DNA of 47,010 bases, taken from positions 1-47,010 of IMG/VR virus record IMGVR_UViG_3300031885_000031; one strand, 5' to 3'. Positions 23,555 through 30,383 of the stretch are shown here, in pieces. Position numbers and translations under genes: made by a program. Numbering within the stretch: the first letter of the stretch is position 1; each line of letters opens with the position of its first letter. Source of the stretch: a virus. The notes under the pieces are model-generated. The model worked only from the letters and a program-made list of their open reading frames with translations. It had not been told where the DNA came from and searched no databases.

Positions 23555-24610
23555 ATGGCCTACTACAACGAGATCTCTGGCTTTTGCTGCCGGGTGCTGA
23601 GAGCGAGAATCGTCGATGGAAGATTGCCAGCCGGGACCGTTGACGAGCGCGACGTGCGGGAAGTCCGGCCCGCCGACATCCCCGCCGGCCAGGTCCACCT
23701 GTTCGCCGGTATCGGCGGATTCGGCCTCGCTGCCCGCCTCGCCAGGTTGCCCGACGACTTCGACATCTGGACGGCGGGATTCCCCTGCCAGGACATCAGC
23801 AGCGCCGGACGCGGCGCGGGATTGCACGGCGCCCGGAGCGGTCTGTTCTTTGAGATTGTGCGGCTCCTGCATGGGGTCCGACGACGACCGCTTTTTCTGC
23901 TCCTGGAGAATGTCTCTGCTCTGCGAACTCGCGGGTATGACCGGGTACGCGCTGAACTGGAAGAAGCAGGCTACGCCGTCCGGGCAGGAGTGGTGGGTGC
24001 TTGGGCGGTCGGAGCGCCGCACAGGCGGAACAGGGTGTGGATTGTGGCCCACCGCCAAGAGCGCGACGGGGGATTACCAGTACAGTCGGGGGAATCACAA
24101 CAAGCCTGTCCTGAACCTGAGCGGTGCTGTGAAGGACTGGCAGACGCCGAACGCGATGGCGGGCGGGAACAAGAGCCGGGGCGGGAAACGGATAGGCGAG
24201 TTGCTGCTGGCGGGGCAGGTGAAGGCGTGGCCGACGCCGAGAGCCGAGGACTCGGAGCAGACGGGGGCGCACGAGACACCGGACACGCTGACGAGCGCGG
24301 CGCGGACATGGCCGACGCCGAGGGCCAGCGAGAACGAGAACCGGACAACGCACCATGCACCGAGCCACGGAGTGACACACGGCAAGACGCTGGCGGGCGA
24401 GGTTGGCCTTCACGCCCCGGAGAGCCGCAGCATGAGTGGGAAGCGCCACGGCTGCTTGAACTCCCGATGGGTGGCCTCGCTGATGGGCTACCCGTCCGAC
24501 TGGTGCGCGCTCAAAACAGAGACGCCCTCAAAGCCTATGGCAACAGTATCGTCCCGCAGGTCGCGGCGGCGGTGATGAGGGCGATGATCGACGCGGGCGG
24601 GCGGGCGTGA
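23555..24610 (+). CDS. dcm: DNA (cytosine-5) methyltransferase (351 aa)
   Basis: Classical motifs appear in order: I, L-F-A-G-I-G-G-F-G (49-57), for S-adenosylmethionine; IV, F-P-C78-Q with the catalytic Cys; VI, E-N-V (118-120); VIII, R-R-N-R (157-160); and X, Y-G-N-S-I-V-P-Q-V-A (328-337). It would methylate the C5 position of cytosine in a short DNA site. The segment between motifs VIII and X, where target recognition lies, is unusually Arg/Glu/Gly/Asp-rich with repeated A-D-A-E. This same stretch carries a second open frame shifted by +1 whose product resembles another phage protein family (see 23616-24575). No restriction partner was seen, so protection from host restriction is likely. 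The ribosome site is weak. Confidence 0.87.
   Translation: MAYYNEISGFCCRVLRARIVDGRLPAGTVDERDVREVRPADIPAGQVHLFAGIGGFGLAARLARLPDDFDIWTAGFPCQDISSAGRGAGLHGARSGLFFEIVRLLHGVRRRPLFLLLENVSALRTRGYDRVRAELEEAGYAVRAGVVGAWAVGAPHRRNRVWIVAHRQERDGGLPVQSGESQQACPEPERCCEGLADAERDGGREQEPGRETDRRVAAGGAGEGVADAESRGLGADGGARDTGHADERGADMADAEGQREREPDNAPCTEPRSDTRQDAGGRGWPSRPGEPQHEWEAPRLLELPMGGLADGLPVRLVRAQNRDALKAYGNSIVPQVAAAVMRAMIDAGGRA
23616..24575 (+). other. +1-frame open reading frame overlapping the cytosine methyltransferase (319 codons)
   Basis: This frame stays open for 960 bases inside the methyltransferase gene. From about 23910 on its composition is that of a normal protein. It contains W-P-T-A (24045), W-Q-T-P (24138), two W-P-T-P-R-A motifs (24228 and 24309) and L-M-G-Y-P-S-D-W (24480-24503). 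Repeated W-P-T-P-x-A and a late L-M-G-[FY]-P-x-x-W are, from memory, marks of a phage family usually annotated as methyltransferase-associated. The first 100 codons look like shadow sequence (Ser/Pro/Ala-rich). It may be a true overlapping gene, the product of a +1 frameshift (a CTTTTTC tract lies at 23891-23897), or a by-product of codon bias. Confidence 0.35.
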
Positions 24611-24620
24611 GGAGAGAGGC

Positions 24621-24860
24621 ATGGCCAAGTACATAAGGTTTGAGAAAGTTGGCAGTTGGTCTGGCAAACCTATATATGACATTATCAACAAGGCGCACGG
24701 GGAAGTCCTCGGCTTCATCAAGTGGTATCCCCAATGGCGAGGATACGTCTGTGTGTTCTCTGCCGATACCATCTGGTCGATGGACTGTTTGGCCGACGTA
24801 CAGCGGTTTATGGCGACGCTCAAGCCGAGCGCCGCGCCAGGGAGGGAGCCGGGCTGTTGA
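24621..24860 (+). CDS. Small phage protein with I-K-W-Y-x-x-W-R-x-Y motif (79 aa)
   Basis: The pattern K-P-I-Y-D-I ... L-G-F-I-K-W-Y-P-Q-W-R-G-Y-V-C-V-F and a late C-L-A-D-V-Q-R-F match a small beta-rich protein widespread in phages and bacteria. Its role is unknown. GGAGAG precedes ATG. Its end overlaps the TTG start of the next gene. Confidence 0.75.
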   Translation: MAKYIRFEKVGSWSGKPIYDIINKAHGEVLGFIKWYPQWRGYVCVFSADTIWSMDCLADVQRFMATLKPSAAPGREPGC

Positions 24861-25693
24861 CTGAGGCTTGCGACATCTTCGGCGACGGCCGGGCGGTGAT
24901 CTACTGCGGCAACTGCCTGGAGATTCTGCCGCAGTTGCCGGCGGGGAGCGTGGACGCCGTGGTGACGGATCCGCCGTATGGGCACAACAACAACAACGGC
25001 GACCTAATCCATCGATGGGAAGCCGCCCTGGGGCGCGGGCCGCACGGGGAAGCCAGGGCGATTGCCAACGATGGCGTGGAGGCAAATGAGTTGTTCAAGG
25101 CCGTGCTACCCGAAATCTCCCGCGTCCTCGGCCCCGGCTGCTGCTGCTGCTGCTGCTGCGGCGGCGGCGGCCCCGACCCGCAGTTCGCCCGATGGTCTCT
25201 CTGGCTCGACGAAGTTCTTGAGTTCAAGCAAATGGTGGTATGGGACAAGGGGCCGATGGGCATGGGCTGGCACTACCGGCGCTCCTATGAAACGGTGCTT
25301 GTCGCGCAGAAGCGCGGTGCGGCGTGCCGATGGTTCGATGAAACCGACCGCGTCGAGAACATCATCCGACCGGGCCAGTACGGAATCCGCAAGATCATCC
25401 CGTCTGCAAACGAACATCCGACACTGAAGCCTGTTGAACTGGCGGCACACTTCATTCACCTGCACACGCAAGCCGACCATCTTGTCTGCGACCCCTTCAT
25501 GGGCAGCGGCACGACGGGCCTTGCCGCCGTCCAGTTGGGCCGCCGGTTCATCGGCATCGAGATCGACCCGCACTACTTCGCCATCGCCCACAAGCGGATA
25601 CTCGACGCCGCGCCGCTGTTCACCCAGGCGACGGCCCGCGACCGGGCAGGCGAGCGGGGGCTGTTCGGGGAGGAGGCGAACGGTGTACGCTAA
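24857..25693 (+). CDS. DPPY-type site-specific DNA methyltransferase 1 (278 aa)
   Basis: The catalytic motif T-D-P-P-Y (37-41) precedes the S-adenosylmethionine motif D-P-F-M-G-S-G-T-T-G (about residues 212-221), the order of beta-class N6-adenine or N4-cytosine methyltransferases. A run of seven Cys followed by four Gly (from residue 95, TGC repeats at 25139-25159) lies between them; similar Cys/Gly runs before P-x-P-x-F-A-x-W are known in this family from memory. The TTG start is supported by the paralogue at 27020, which opens with the same T-E and N-terminal pattern. Probable role: protection from restriction or a regulatory mark. The methylated site cannot be read from the sequence. Confidence 0.87.
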   Translation: MTEACDIFGDGRAVIYCGNCLEILPQLPAGSVDAVVTDPPYGHNNNNGDLIHRWEAALGRGPHGEARAIANDGVEANELFKAVLPEISRVLGPGCCCCCCCGGGGPDPQFARWSLWLDEVLEFKQMVVWDKGPMGMGWHYRRSYETVLVAQKRGAACRWFDETDRVENIIRPGQYGIRKIIPSANEHPTLKPVELAAHFIHLHTQADHLVCDPFMGSGTTGLAAVQLGRRFIGIEIDPHYFAIAHKRILDAAPLFTQATARDRAGERGLFGEEANGVR

Positions 25694-26474
25694 AGTCTAC
25701 AGCCAGATATTCGACTCCTCCTTGGCTGAGGACTACGCGACACGGCACGTCTTCATGGACCTCTTGGTCCTGGCCGACCCCACCGGCCTCGTGGACATGA
25801 CGGCAGAGGCCATTGCCCGCAGAACGAACGGTCCCTTGGAGGTCGTCGTGGCGGCCCTGAAGAAGCTCGAGCAACCGGACAAGCGCTCGCGGTCGAAGAA
25901 TCAGGGCGGGCGTCGGATCGTCCGCCTGGACAAGAACCGGGACTGGGGTTGGCAGATCGTGAACTTCGCGGCCTACCGGAACATGAAAGATGAGGACGAA
26001 AAGCGCGAATACATGCGAGATTACATGAGAAAACGGCGATTGTTAAACCCTGTTAAACTTGTTAAACGCGGTAAAAGTCAGTTAGCCGAAGTAACACACG
26101 CAGAAGAACAAGAACAAGAACAAGAACAAGCAGAAGCAGACAGACAAGCACAAGAAGAAGGAGAAGCAGAAGCAAAGGATGTTGCTGTTGGCGGCGCACG
26201 CGGCTCAGGGGAGGCTGTTGTGCCTGTTGTTGCTCCTTGCATCGAGCGCATTATGGACGCCCTACGCGACCCACGGTTTGGAGAAGCCACCAGGGCCAGT
26301 GCCGCCTGTCTTTTACAGGCTGCCCTGGGGTACAGCAACGTCTTAGCCCTCGACATGACCAAGAAGTACGACGCGAGCCGGATCCGTGCCGTCCTGCAAA
26401 TGGCTGTAGACCACAAAGCCCGGAGACCAGGAGGCTGGGTGCGCAAGGCCCTGAATGAAGGATGGACAACTTGA
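25683..26474 (+). CDS. Replication initiator / replisome organiser-like protein (263 aa)
   Basis: The N-terminal 125 residues (Y-A-K-V-Y-S-Q-I-F-D-S-S, then L-A-D-P-T-G-L-V-D-M-T-A-E-A-I-A-R-R, then R-D-W-G-W-Q-I-V-N-F) match the winged-helix front of a phage replication protein family. A basic stretch follows, then an E-Q repeat linker (about 140-167) and a helical C-terminal domain (about 180-263) that could load a helicase. The GTG start follows GGAGG and overlaps the previous gene. The linker DNA holds three TGTTAAAC repeats and a T-free tract, so the gene may contain the origin it acts on, as lambda O does. No phage helicase or primase was recognised, which suggests use of host replication proteins. 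Confidence 0.78.
   Translation: MYAKVYSQIFDSSLAEDYATRHVFMDLLVLADPTGLVDMTAEAIARRTNGPLEVVVAALKKLEQPDKRSRSKNQGGRRIVRLDKNRDWGWQIVNFAAYRNMKDEDEKREYMRDYMRKRRLLNPVKLVKRGKSQLAEVTHAEEQEQEQEQAEADRQAQEEGEAEAKDVAVGGARGSGEAVVPVVAPCIERIMDALRDPRFGEATRASAACLLQAALGYSNVLALDMTKKYDASRIRAVLQMAVDHKARRPGGWVRKALNEGWTT
26041..26179 (+). other. Candidate replication origin: iterons plus T-free A-rich tract
   Basis: TGTTAAAC occurs three times exactly, at 26041, 26051 and 26060 (spacings of 10 and 9 bases), with a degenerate copy near 26068. It is followed by 87 bases (26093-26179) without a single T on this strand. In the 29 codons from 26094 to 26180, 25 end in A, although the genome strongly prefers G or C there, so selection on the DNA itself is likely. 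Iterons beside a strand-asymmetric, easily melted tract inside an initiator gene resemble the lambda origin. Confidence 0.5.
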
Positions 26475-26487
26475 AGGAGGGCGAAAC

Positions 26488-26691
26488 ATGCCTGAGCCGA
26501 TGAAGTGCCCAAGGGTATCCGACGCAACCTTGGCGAGTCTCTGTAGCATCCTGGACAAAACCGATGGGAACCTGTCGGGCGATTCCGCGTTCGGGGACTG
26601 GTTGCGGGCATGCGCGCTGGACCTGCGCGACGTGCGCGCGGCCCACGACGCCGCCCTGGCCGAGTACCAGAAGGCAAAGGAGAACCGATGA
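26488..26691 (+). CDS. Small helical protein (67 aa)
   Basis: ATG 26488 is chosen because AAGGAGG lies seven bases upstream, ahead of an earlier in-frame start. The product is helical with a charged C-terminus. It overlaps the next gene (ATGA). No family recognised. Confidence 0.62.
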   Translation: MPEPMKCPRVSDATLASLCSILDKTDGNLSGDSAFGDWLRACALDLRDVRAAHDAALAEYQKAKENR

Positions 26692-27023
26692 ACCCCGACA
26701 TTCCGAGTTTCGAGACGTGCAAGCGGCTGGCGGTGCTGTGGCCGCACGAAGATGCCCTGTGGTTCTACTCGCAGATGGGCAACTTGATGCAAGGTGCGCG
26801 TGGACCGGCGGGTTACACGATTTCCGCCCCCACCATCGGCGAGATGTTGGCGGAGATCAGGCGGTGCGGATGGAGATGGAACCTTGAGCGGAAACAATCC
26901 CAGGCCAAGGTTGTGGCCTCGATCCGAACGGGCAGGTACAAAGAGGTGTGGATGGCTGATAAAGAACCCGCCGATGCGCTGGCCCTGGTCCTGTGCGCGG
27001 CGATGGAGGAGGGGAAGCGGTGA
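26688..27023 (+). CDS. Paralogous early protein B (111 aa)
   Basis: It shares P-D-I-P-S-F-x-T-C-K-R-L, A-P-T-I-G-E-M-L-A-E-I-R-R and a closing A-D-A-L-A-L-V-L with the protein at 22586-22957; the middle differs. It directly precedes the second DPPY-type methyltransferase, with a four-base overlap, whereas the other copy lies five genes upstream of the first. The function is unknown; duplication together with the methyltransferase is possible. Confidence 0.72.
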   Translation: MNPDIPSFETCKRLAVLWPHEDALWFYSQMGNLMQGARGPAGYTISAPTIGEMLAEIRRCGWRWNLERKQSQAKVVASIRTGRYKEVWMADKEPADALALVLCAAMEEGKR

Positions 27024-27724
27024 CTGAGTGGGTAGACATCTTCAAGGACGGCCGGGCGCTTATCGCGTGCGGCGACTGCCTGGAGGTGATGAAGGAGTTG
27101 CCGGCGGGGAGCGTGGACGCCGTGGTGGCGGATATTCCTTATGGCGAAGTGAACCGACCCTCATCGGGCCTCCGAAATCTCGATAAAGGCATGGCCGATA
27201 CGGAAACCTTTGCGCTTGCCTTTGCCGTCGAACAATCGGCCCGGCTGGGCCGTTCTGTCTACCTGTGGTGTGGAACGGAACAGGTCAGCGAACTCCGGCA
27301 GCGGTTTGTTGCTCTGGGCATGACAACCCGACTTTGCATCTGGCACAAGAGCAACCCCAGCCCCATGAATGGAGAACATCTTTGGCTGTCGGCGCTCGAG
27401 GCGTGCGTCTTTGCTCGACATGATGGGGTCTACTTCGGACGGCATTGCCAATCACCTATCTGGCGCGGACCGTCAGAATCGAAACCACAACACCCAACCC
27501 AAAAGCCCTTGTGGCTCATGCGCGAACTCGTGGAAGCCAGTGTACCAGAGGATGGGACAACACTCGACTTTTGCATGGGCTCCGGCACGACGGGCGTTGC
27601 CGCCGTCCAGTTGGGACGCAGGTTCATCGGCATCGAGATTGACCCCGGCTACTTCAAGATCGCCCACAAGCGGATACTCGACGCCGCGCCGCTGTTCGTG
27701 CGGCCCCTGGAGTCAACTCCATGA
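27020..27724 (+). CDS. Methyltransferase 2 with D-I-P-Y catalytic motif (234 aa)
   Basis: It begins like methyltransferase 1 (T-E ... D-I-F-x-D-G-R-A ... C-L-E), and the last 45 residues around M-G-S-G-T-T-G-V-A-A-V-Q-L-G-R-R-F-I-G-I-E-I-D are nearly identical, while the middle is unrelated. The catalytic motif reads D-I-P-Y (38-41) in place of D-P-P-Y, and the binding motif begins F-C-M-G in place of F-M-G. The changed Pro may alter or reduce activity. H-P-T-Q-K-P before the binding motif is typical of this class. It overlaps both neighbouring genes by four bases. Confidence 0.82.
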   Translation: MTEWVDIFKDGRALIACGDCLEVMKELPAGSVDAVVADIPYGEVNRPSSGLRNLDKGMADTETFALAFAVEQSARLGRSVYLWCGTEQVSELRQRFVALGMTTRLCIWHKSNPSPMNGEHLWLSALEACVFARHDGVYFGRHCQSPIWRGPSESKPQHPTQKPLWLMRELVEASVPEDGTTLDFCMGSGTTGVAAVQLGRRFIGIEIDPGYFKIAHKRILDAAPLFVRPLESTP

Positions 27725-27888
27725 GTCGCAAGCGCCTAGCCCAACTCGCCAAGGAGGCCGTGCGGCGCATGACGCCGGAGCAGCGGGCGCTCCACGATGA
27801 GATTCTGCGAATCTCCAAGAAGTTCGGTAGGCCCATCGACGTGAACGCATTGCTGCGCGAAGTGCGAGAGGAGGGCGAGAAAGCATGA
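27721..27888 (+). CDS. Small basic helical protein (55 aa)
   Basis: ATG overlaps the methyltransferase stop (ATGA). The product is Arg/Lys/Glu-rich and probably one or two helices. Its last 48 bases (27841-27888) resemble 28323-28370 at 36 of 48 positions, with the same stop context, so the gene end seems to have been duplicated around the following gene. Confidence 0.6.
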   Translation: MSRKRLAQLAKEAVRRMTPEQRALHDEILRISKKFGRPIDVNALLREVREEGEKA

Positions 27889-28322
27889 CCGCGATGGATA
27901 TCGTTATTTGGAATATGGCCGAGTTGTCCCCGCTGGATCGGGAAGGAATAGCAAATATATTGTTCGGAGGAACGGGCATTCAGGCGTGTGCCCCACCTCC
28001 GCTTGACGGCCCGAATGTTGGCCAAGTTTGTACTGTTATTTTAACTCTTGCGGACTGGGACCGCCTCATTCAAACACCAGACAACGTGTGGGCTGAGGTC
28101 ATAGGCATTCCGGTTGATGACTACCGCCGGTGGAGGGCATGGGTTTTGAGTACGATGGAACACTACCGGCCCGCTTGCAGATGTACGGGTACGACGCGGA
28201 GGCGGCGCCGGTGCCGCAACAGCGTATGGCCTTTCGGCGCCCCGCATGGCCGAGACGTTACGTATCTGCCCAGGTTCCGTTGGGGTGATGACGATCGATG
28301 TTTCTTACACAAGGAATTCTAA
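27885..28322 (+). CDS. Probable zinc-finger protein, possibly inserted (145 aa)
   Basis: The N-terminal 95 residues form an alpha/beta region (I-V-I-W-N-M-A-E-L ... L-T-L-A-D-W-D). The C-terminus holds C-R-C-T-G-T-T, R-R-C-R-N and a final C-F-L-H, the spacing of a small metal-binding module seen in phage and bacterial proteins. The gene is bracketed by two 48-base near-repeats, so it may be a later insertion. The codons in the first 60 residues are AT-richer than those of its neighbours. Confidence 0.58.
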   Translation: MTAMDIVIWNMAELSPLDREGIANILFGGTGIQACAPPPLDGPNVGQVCTVILTLADWDRLIQTPDNVWAEVIGIPVDDYRRWRAWVLSTMEHYRPACRCTGTTRRRRRCRNSVWPFGAPHGRDVTYLPRFRWGDDDRCFLHKEF

Positions 28323-28366
28323 GTGAACCGGCTGCTGCGACAGGTGCGAAAGGAGAGCGAGGAGGG

Positions 28367-28780
28367 ATGAACTTCACGACCGACCAACTCCGGGCCGCCC
28401 TGCCGCCGGACCTGTTCGCCAGGGTCCAGGCGCAACTCGGCCAGCCAAGACAGGGACCGCCGCCGGCCAAGCGCAGGAACAAGTACGGGGCGGTGCGGAC
28501 GTTCGCGCTGGGCCGGTGGTGGCCGTCAACCAAGGAAGCGCGCTACGCCGAGAACCTTGCGCTTTCCCAACGGGCGGGTGAACTCGCTTTCTGGCACGCA
28601 CATTCGCTCTGGCACTTGGAGGGCGGCTGGTACGAACTGGACTTTGAGGAATGGTGGAAGGGTGAGAACCAGCCGCGCTTCGTGGACGTGAAAGGCGGGA
28701 AGGCAACGCAGACGAAACTCTACCGCATGAAGAAGCGGGCCATCTTGGACAGGTACGGGGTGACTATAACGGAGGTGTGA
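28367..28780 (+). CDS. DUF1064-type PD-(D/E)XK nuclease (137 aa)
   Basis: N-K-Y-G-A-V-R-T is followed by S-T-K-E-A-R-Y-A-E, then E-L-D-F-E ... F-V-D-V-K-G-G-K-A-T and Y-R-M-K-K-R-A-I ... Y-G-V-T-I-T-E-V. These are the landmarks of the DUF1064 family, a restriction-fold nuclease that probably trims branched phage DNA. The D-V-K core would bind metal. GAGGAGG lies immediately before ATG, so the spacing is tight. The D-S-K motif of the family appears here as S-T-K. Confidence 0.82.
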   Translation: MNFTTDQLRAALPPDLFARVQAQLGQPRQGPPPAKRRNKYGAVRTFALGRWWPSTKEARYAENLALSQRAGELAFWHAHSLWHLEGGWYELDFEEWWKGENQPRFVDVKGGKATQTKLYRMKKRAILDRYGVTITEV

Positions 28781-28781
28781 C

Positions 28782-28943
28782 GTGGTGAAGGAGAAGGAAG
28801 CCTCTGAGAGACCGGCGGCGGCCGTTGTGAACATTCTCAGCGTGCAGAATGAGCGCATCGGGAAACTGGAACTGCGCCTCACGGCGCTGGAGGGTATCCT
28901 TCGGCGGGAGGAGGAGGGGGCGCTCGAAGAGTTGTTGCCGTGA
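28782..28943 (+). CDS. Small coiled-coil protein (53 aa)
   Basis: GTG at 28782 follows GGAGG by six bases; GTG 28785 is also possible. Residues 20-50 form a leucine-containing charged helix (I-G-K-L-E-L-R-L-T-A-L-E-G-I-L) that would dimerise. The stop overlaps the sigma-like gene start (GTGA), so the two may be made together. Confidence 0.58.
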   Translation: MVKEKEASERPAAAVVNILSVQNERIGKLELRLTALEGILRREEEGALEELLP

Positions 28944-29545
28944 TCGGGTTCTCACCCATGCCGATACTTGACACGCGCCAACGCGACCGGATGCTTCTCG
29001 ACAACCTCGACCTGCTCGGGGCGACGATCAAACGGCTGCGCGTACCGCCCCATGCGGACCGAGAGGACTTGTGGGGGGCGCTGGTGGTCGCGGCGATGGA
29101 GGTCATCGAGCGCTGGGAACCCGGCGCCTCTTCTCTGCGGGCGCACCTGGCCAGGCGGCTGAGGTGGGCGGCTCTCGACTGGGTGCGGAAGGTGGGCCCG
29201 ACGACGCGGGCTGAGGCGCACGGGGCGGATCATCCCAAGGGCAGGCGGGGGCGAAGGCAGGCGCCGGTGCGCTTCGGGCCGGCCGAGGGCGAGGTCTCGG
29301 ACGTGGAGGATGCAAAACACCCGGCGTTGGAAGATCTGTGCGCAGGGACGGAGGCGCGACGGGCGCTCAAGCGGTTGGCGCCGAACGAGCGGTTGGCGGT
29401 GAATGTAGTACTGTTGCGGGGTATGACCCAGCACGGCGCAGGCGAGTTGATGGGCGTGTCGGGCGTGACGGTAGGCCGGTATGTGCGGCGGGGCTTGGAG
29501 AAACTGAGGGCGAAGGAGTGGCGCGATGGAAAACGAGAGCTGTGA
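28940..29545 (+). CDS. Sigma-70-family-like transcription factor (201 aa)
   Basis: Residues about 20-84 resemble sigma region 2 (helical, with R-E-D-L-W-G-A-L-V-V-A-A and W-A-A-L-D-W-V-R-K). A basic linker follows. Residues about 138-190 form a region 4 helix-turn-helix: A-R-R-A-L-K-R-L-A-P-N-E-R, then G-E-L-M-G-V-S-G-V-T-V-G-R-Y-V-R-R-G-L-E-K-L-R. It would direct host RNA polymerase to phage promoters. It lies at the end of the early block, just before the unit at 30356 and the packaging genes, a sensible place for a late activator. The start could be GTG 28940 or ATG 28961. Its promoters were not identified. Confidence 0.75.
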   Translation: MIGFSPMPILDTRQRDRMLLDNLDLLGATIKRLRVPPHADREDLWGALVVAAMEVIERWEPGASSLRAHLARRLRWAALDWVRKVGPTTRAEAHGADHPKGRRGRRQAPVRFGPAEGEVSDVEDAKHPALEDLCAGTEARRALKRLAPNERLAVNVVLLRGMTQHGAGELMGVSGVTVGRYVRRGLEKLRAKEWRDGKREL

Positions 29546-29738
29546 GAACTGCCGGTACGTGGTGGGCGGCGAGTGCAGGCGCTGGCCGCCGAGCGTAACG
29601 TTGCTGCCTGGAGGGCCGGCGCGCGGCGTGATCCAGCAAGCAGGTCAACAGGCGGTGCAGATTCTGGCCATTTCGCGCTGGCCGCCGCTGGTGCCGGACG
29701 GCTGGTGTGGGGAGTGGAAGGGAGTGATCGAGCAATGA
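29526..29738 (+). CDS. Small Cys-rich phage protein (70 aa)
   Basis: C-E-N-C-R ... G-E-C-R-R-W-P-P and a late W-C-G-E-W form a pattern known in many small phage proteins that probably bind zinc or an iron-sulphur centre. It overlaps the sigma-like gene by 20 bases in another frame, so both are likely translated from one message. Confidence 0.75.
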   Translation: MENESCENCRYVVGGECRRWPPSVTLLPGGPARGVIQQAGQQAVQILAISRWPPLVPDGWCGEWKGVIEQ

Positions 29739-30097
29739 CTGAAAACGAGGCGCGGTTGCTTCGGGGGGATGCGTACATGGATCAGTCGCTTTGGGAGGAG
29801 GTTGCCATGTGTGGTGAAGGGACATGGGAAGCGGGGAAACTAATCTGCGGACCCTACCAGGTGGAGATCGTCCTGGACGAGCCGTGCCCTCTTTGCTGTG
29901 GCGTTGGCTTGGTCTCGCGCGACCAAGTGCCGCAGGGTGCTGCTGTTCGGGAGGCGGTGGGGTGCAGTGTTTACGCCAGCGACGGCGGGCCGGTGTACTA
30001 CTGCCCGAAGTGTTTTGCGAAAGGTCGCGTGCTCACAGAGGACGGGGCGAGGTTGCTCGCGTTCCTGACGAGGCACGGATTACACATGACGCTTTAA
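29735..30097 (+). CDS. Cys-rich protein with double C-x-x-C (120 aa)
   Basis: C-P-L-C-C near residue 51 and C-P-K-C near residue 90 form a probable zinc ribbon; a Gly/Val-rich segment lies between. The start overlaps the previous stop (ATGA). Function unknown. Confidence 0.68.
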   Translation: MTENEARLLRGDAYMDQSLWEEVAMCGEGTWEAGKLICGPYQVEIVLDEPCPLCCGVGLVSRDQVPQGAAVREAVGCSVYASDGGPVYYCPKCFAKGRVLTEDGARLLAFLTRHGLHMTL

Positions 30098-30109
30098 GGA
30101 GGGCTTTCG

Positions 30110-30256
30110 ATGTGGACCGGGGAGAAGTGGGTGCTGTGGACGGGATTGATGGTCGGTGCGGGGCTGCGCTACTTGGGATATTTGCGCGCCGGGCGACTTG
30201 TTGATACCTGGATCGAGCGGTGGTGGGATGCGGGGCCGCGGTCGTGGTGGTGGTGA
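30110..30256 (+). CDS. Small Trp-rich possible membrane protein (48 aa)
   Basis: AAGGAGG precedes ATG by seven bases. The middle (residues 7-25) is moderately hydrophobic and the rest is rich in Trp and Arg, ending in W-W-W. It is the last gene of the early block before the promoter region. No family recognised. Confidence 0.5.
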   Translation: MWTGEKWVLWTGLMVGAGLRYLGYLRAGRLVDTWIERWWDAGPRSWWW

Positions 30257-30355
30257 ACCCGGAACGCTGTGCACCGCGCACGTCTTAAGTGGTTGACGCC
30301 TGAGTATACAAACGTAACCCCAGAATAATATCTTTCTGCCCTGCCCTTTGCGCGC

Positions 30356-30383
30356 TTGACACCAGCCTGATATAAGGTATAAT
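30356..30383 (+). promoter_or_regulatory. Perfect sigma-70 promoter
   Basis: TTGACA (30356-30361) and TATAAT (30378-30383) are both exact consensus hexamers, separated by 16 bases, with A/T-rich bases around the -10 box. It is the only perfect match noticed in the window and lies in a 198-base gap (30257-30454) that otherwise holds nothing recognisable apart from a leader hairpin. Transcription would start near 30390 and run into six small genes up to the terminator at 32556. Use by the host sigma factor at once after DNA entry is likely. Confidence 0.8.

Noticed and set aside
30293-30315. A second promoter at TTGACG (30293-30298)
   Set aside because: No -10 box lies at 16-18 bases; the nearby TATACA is only six bases downstream.
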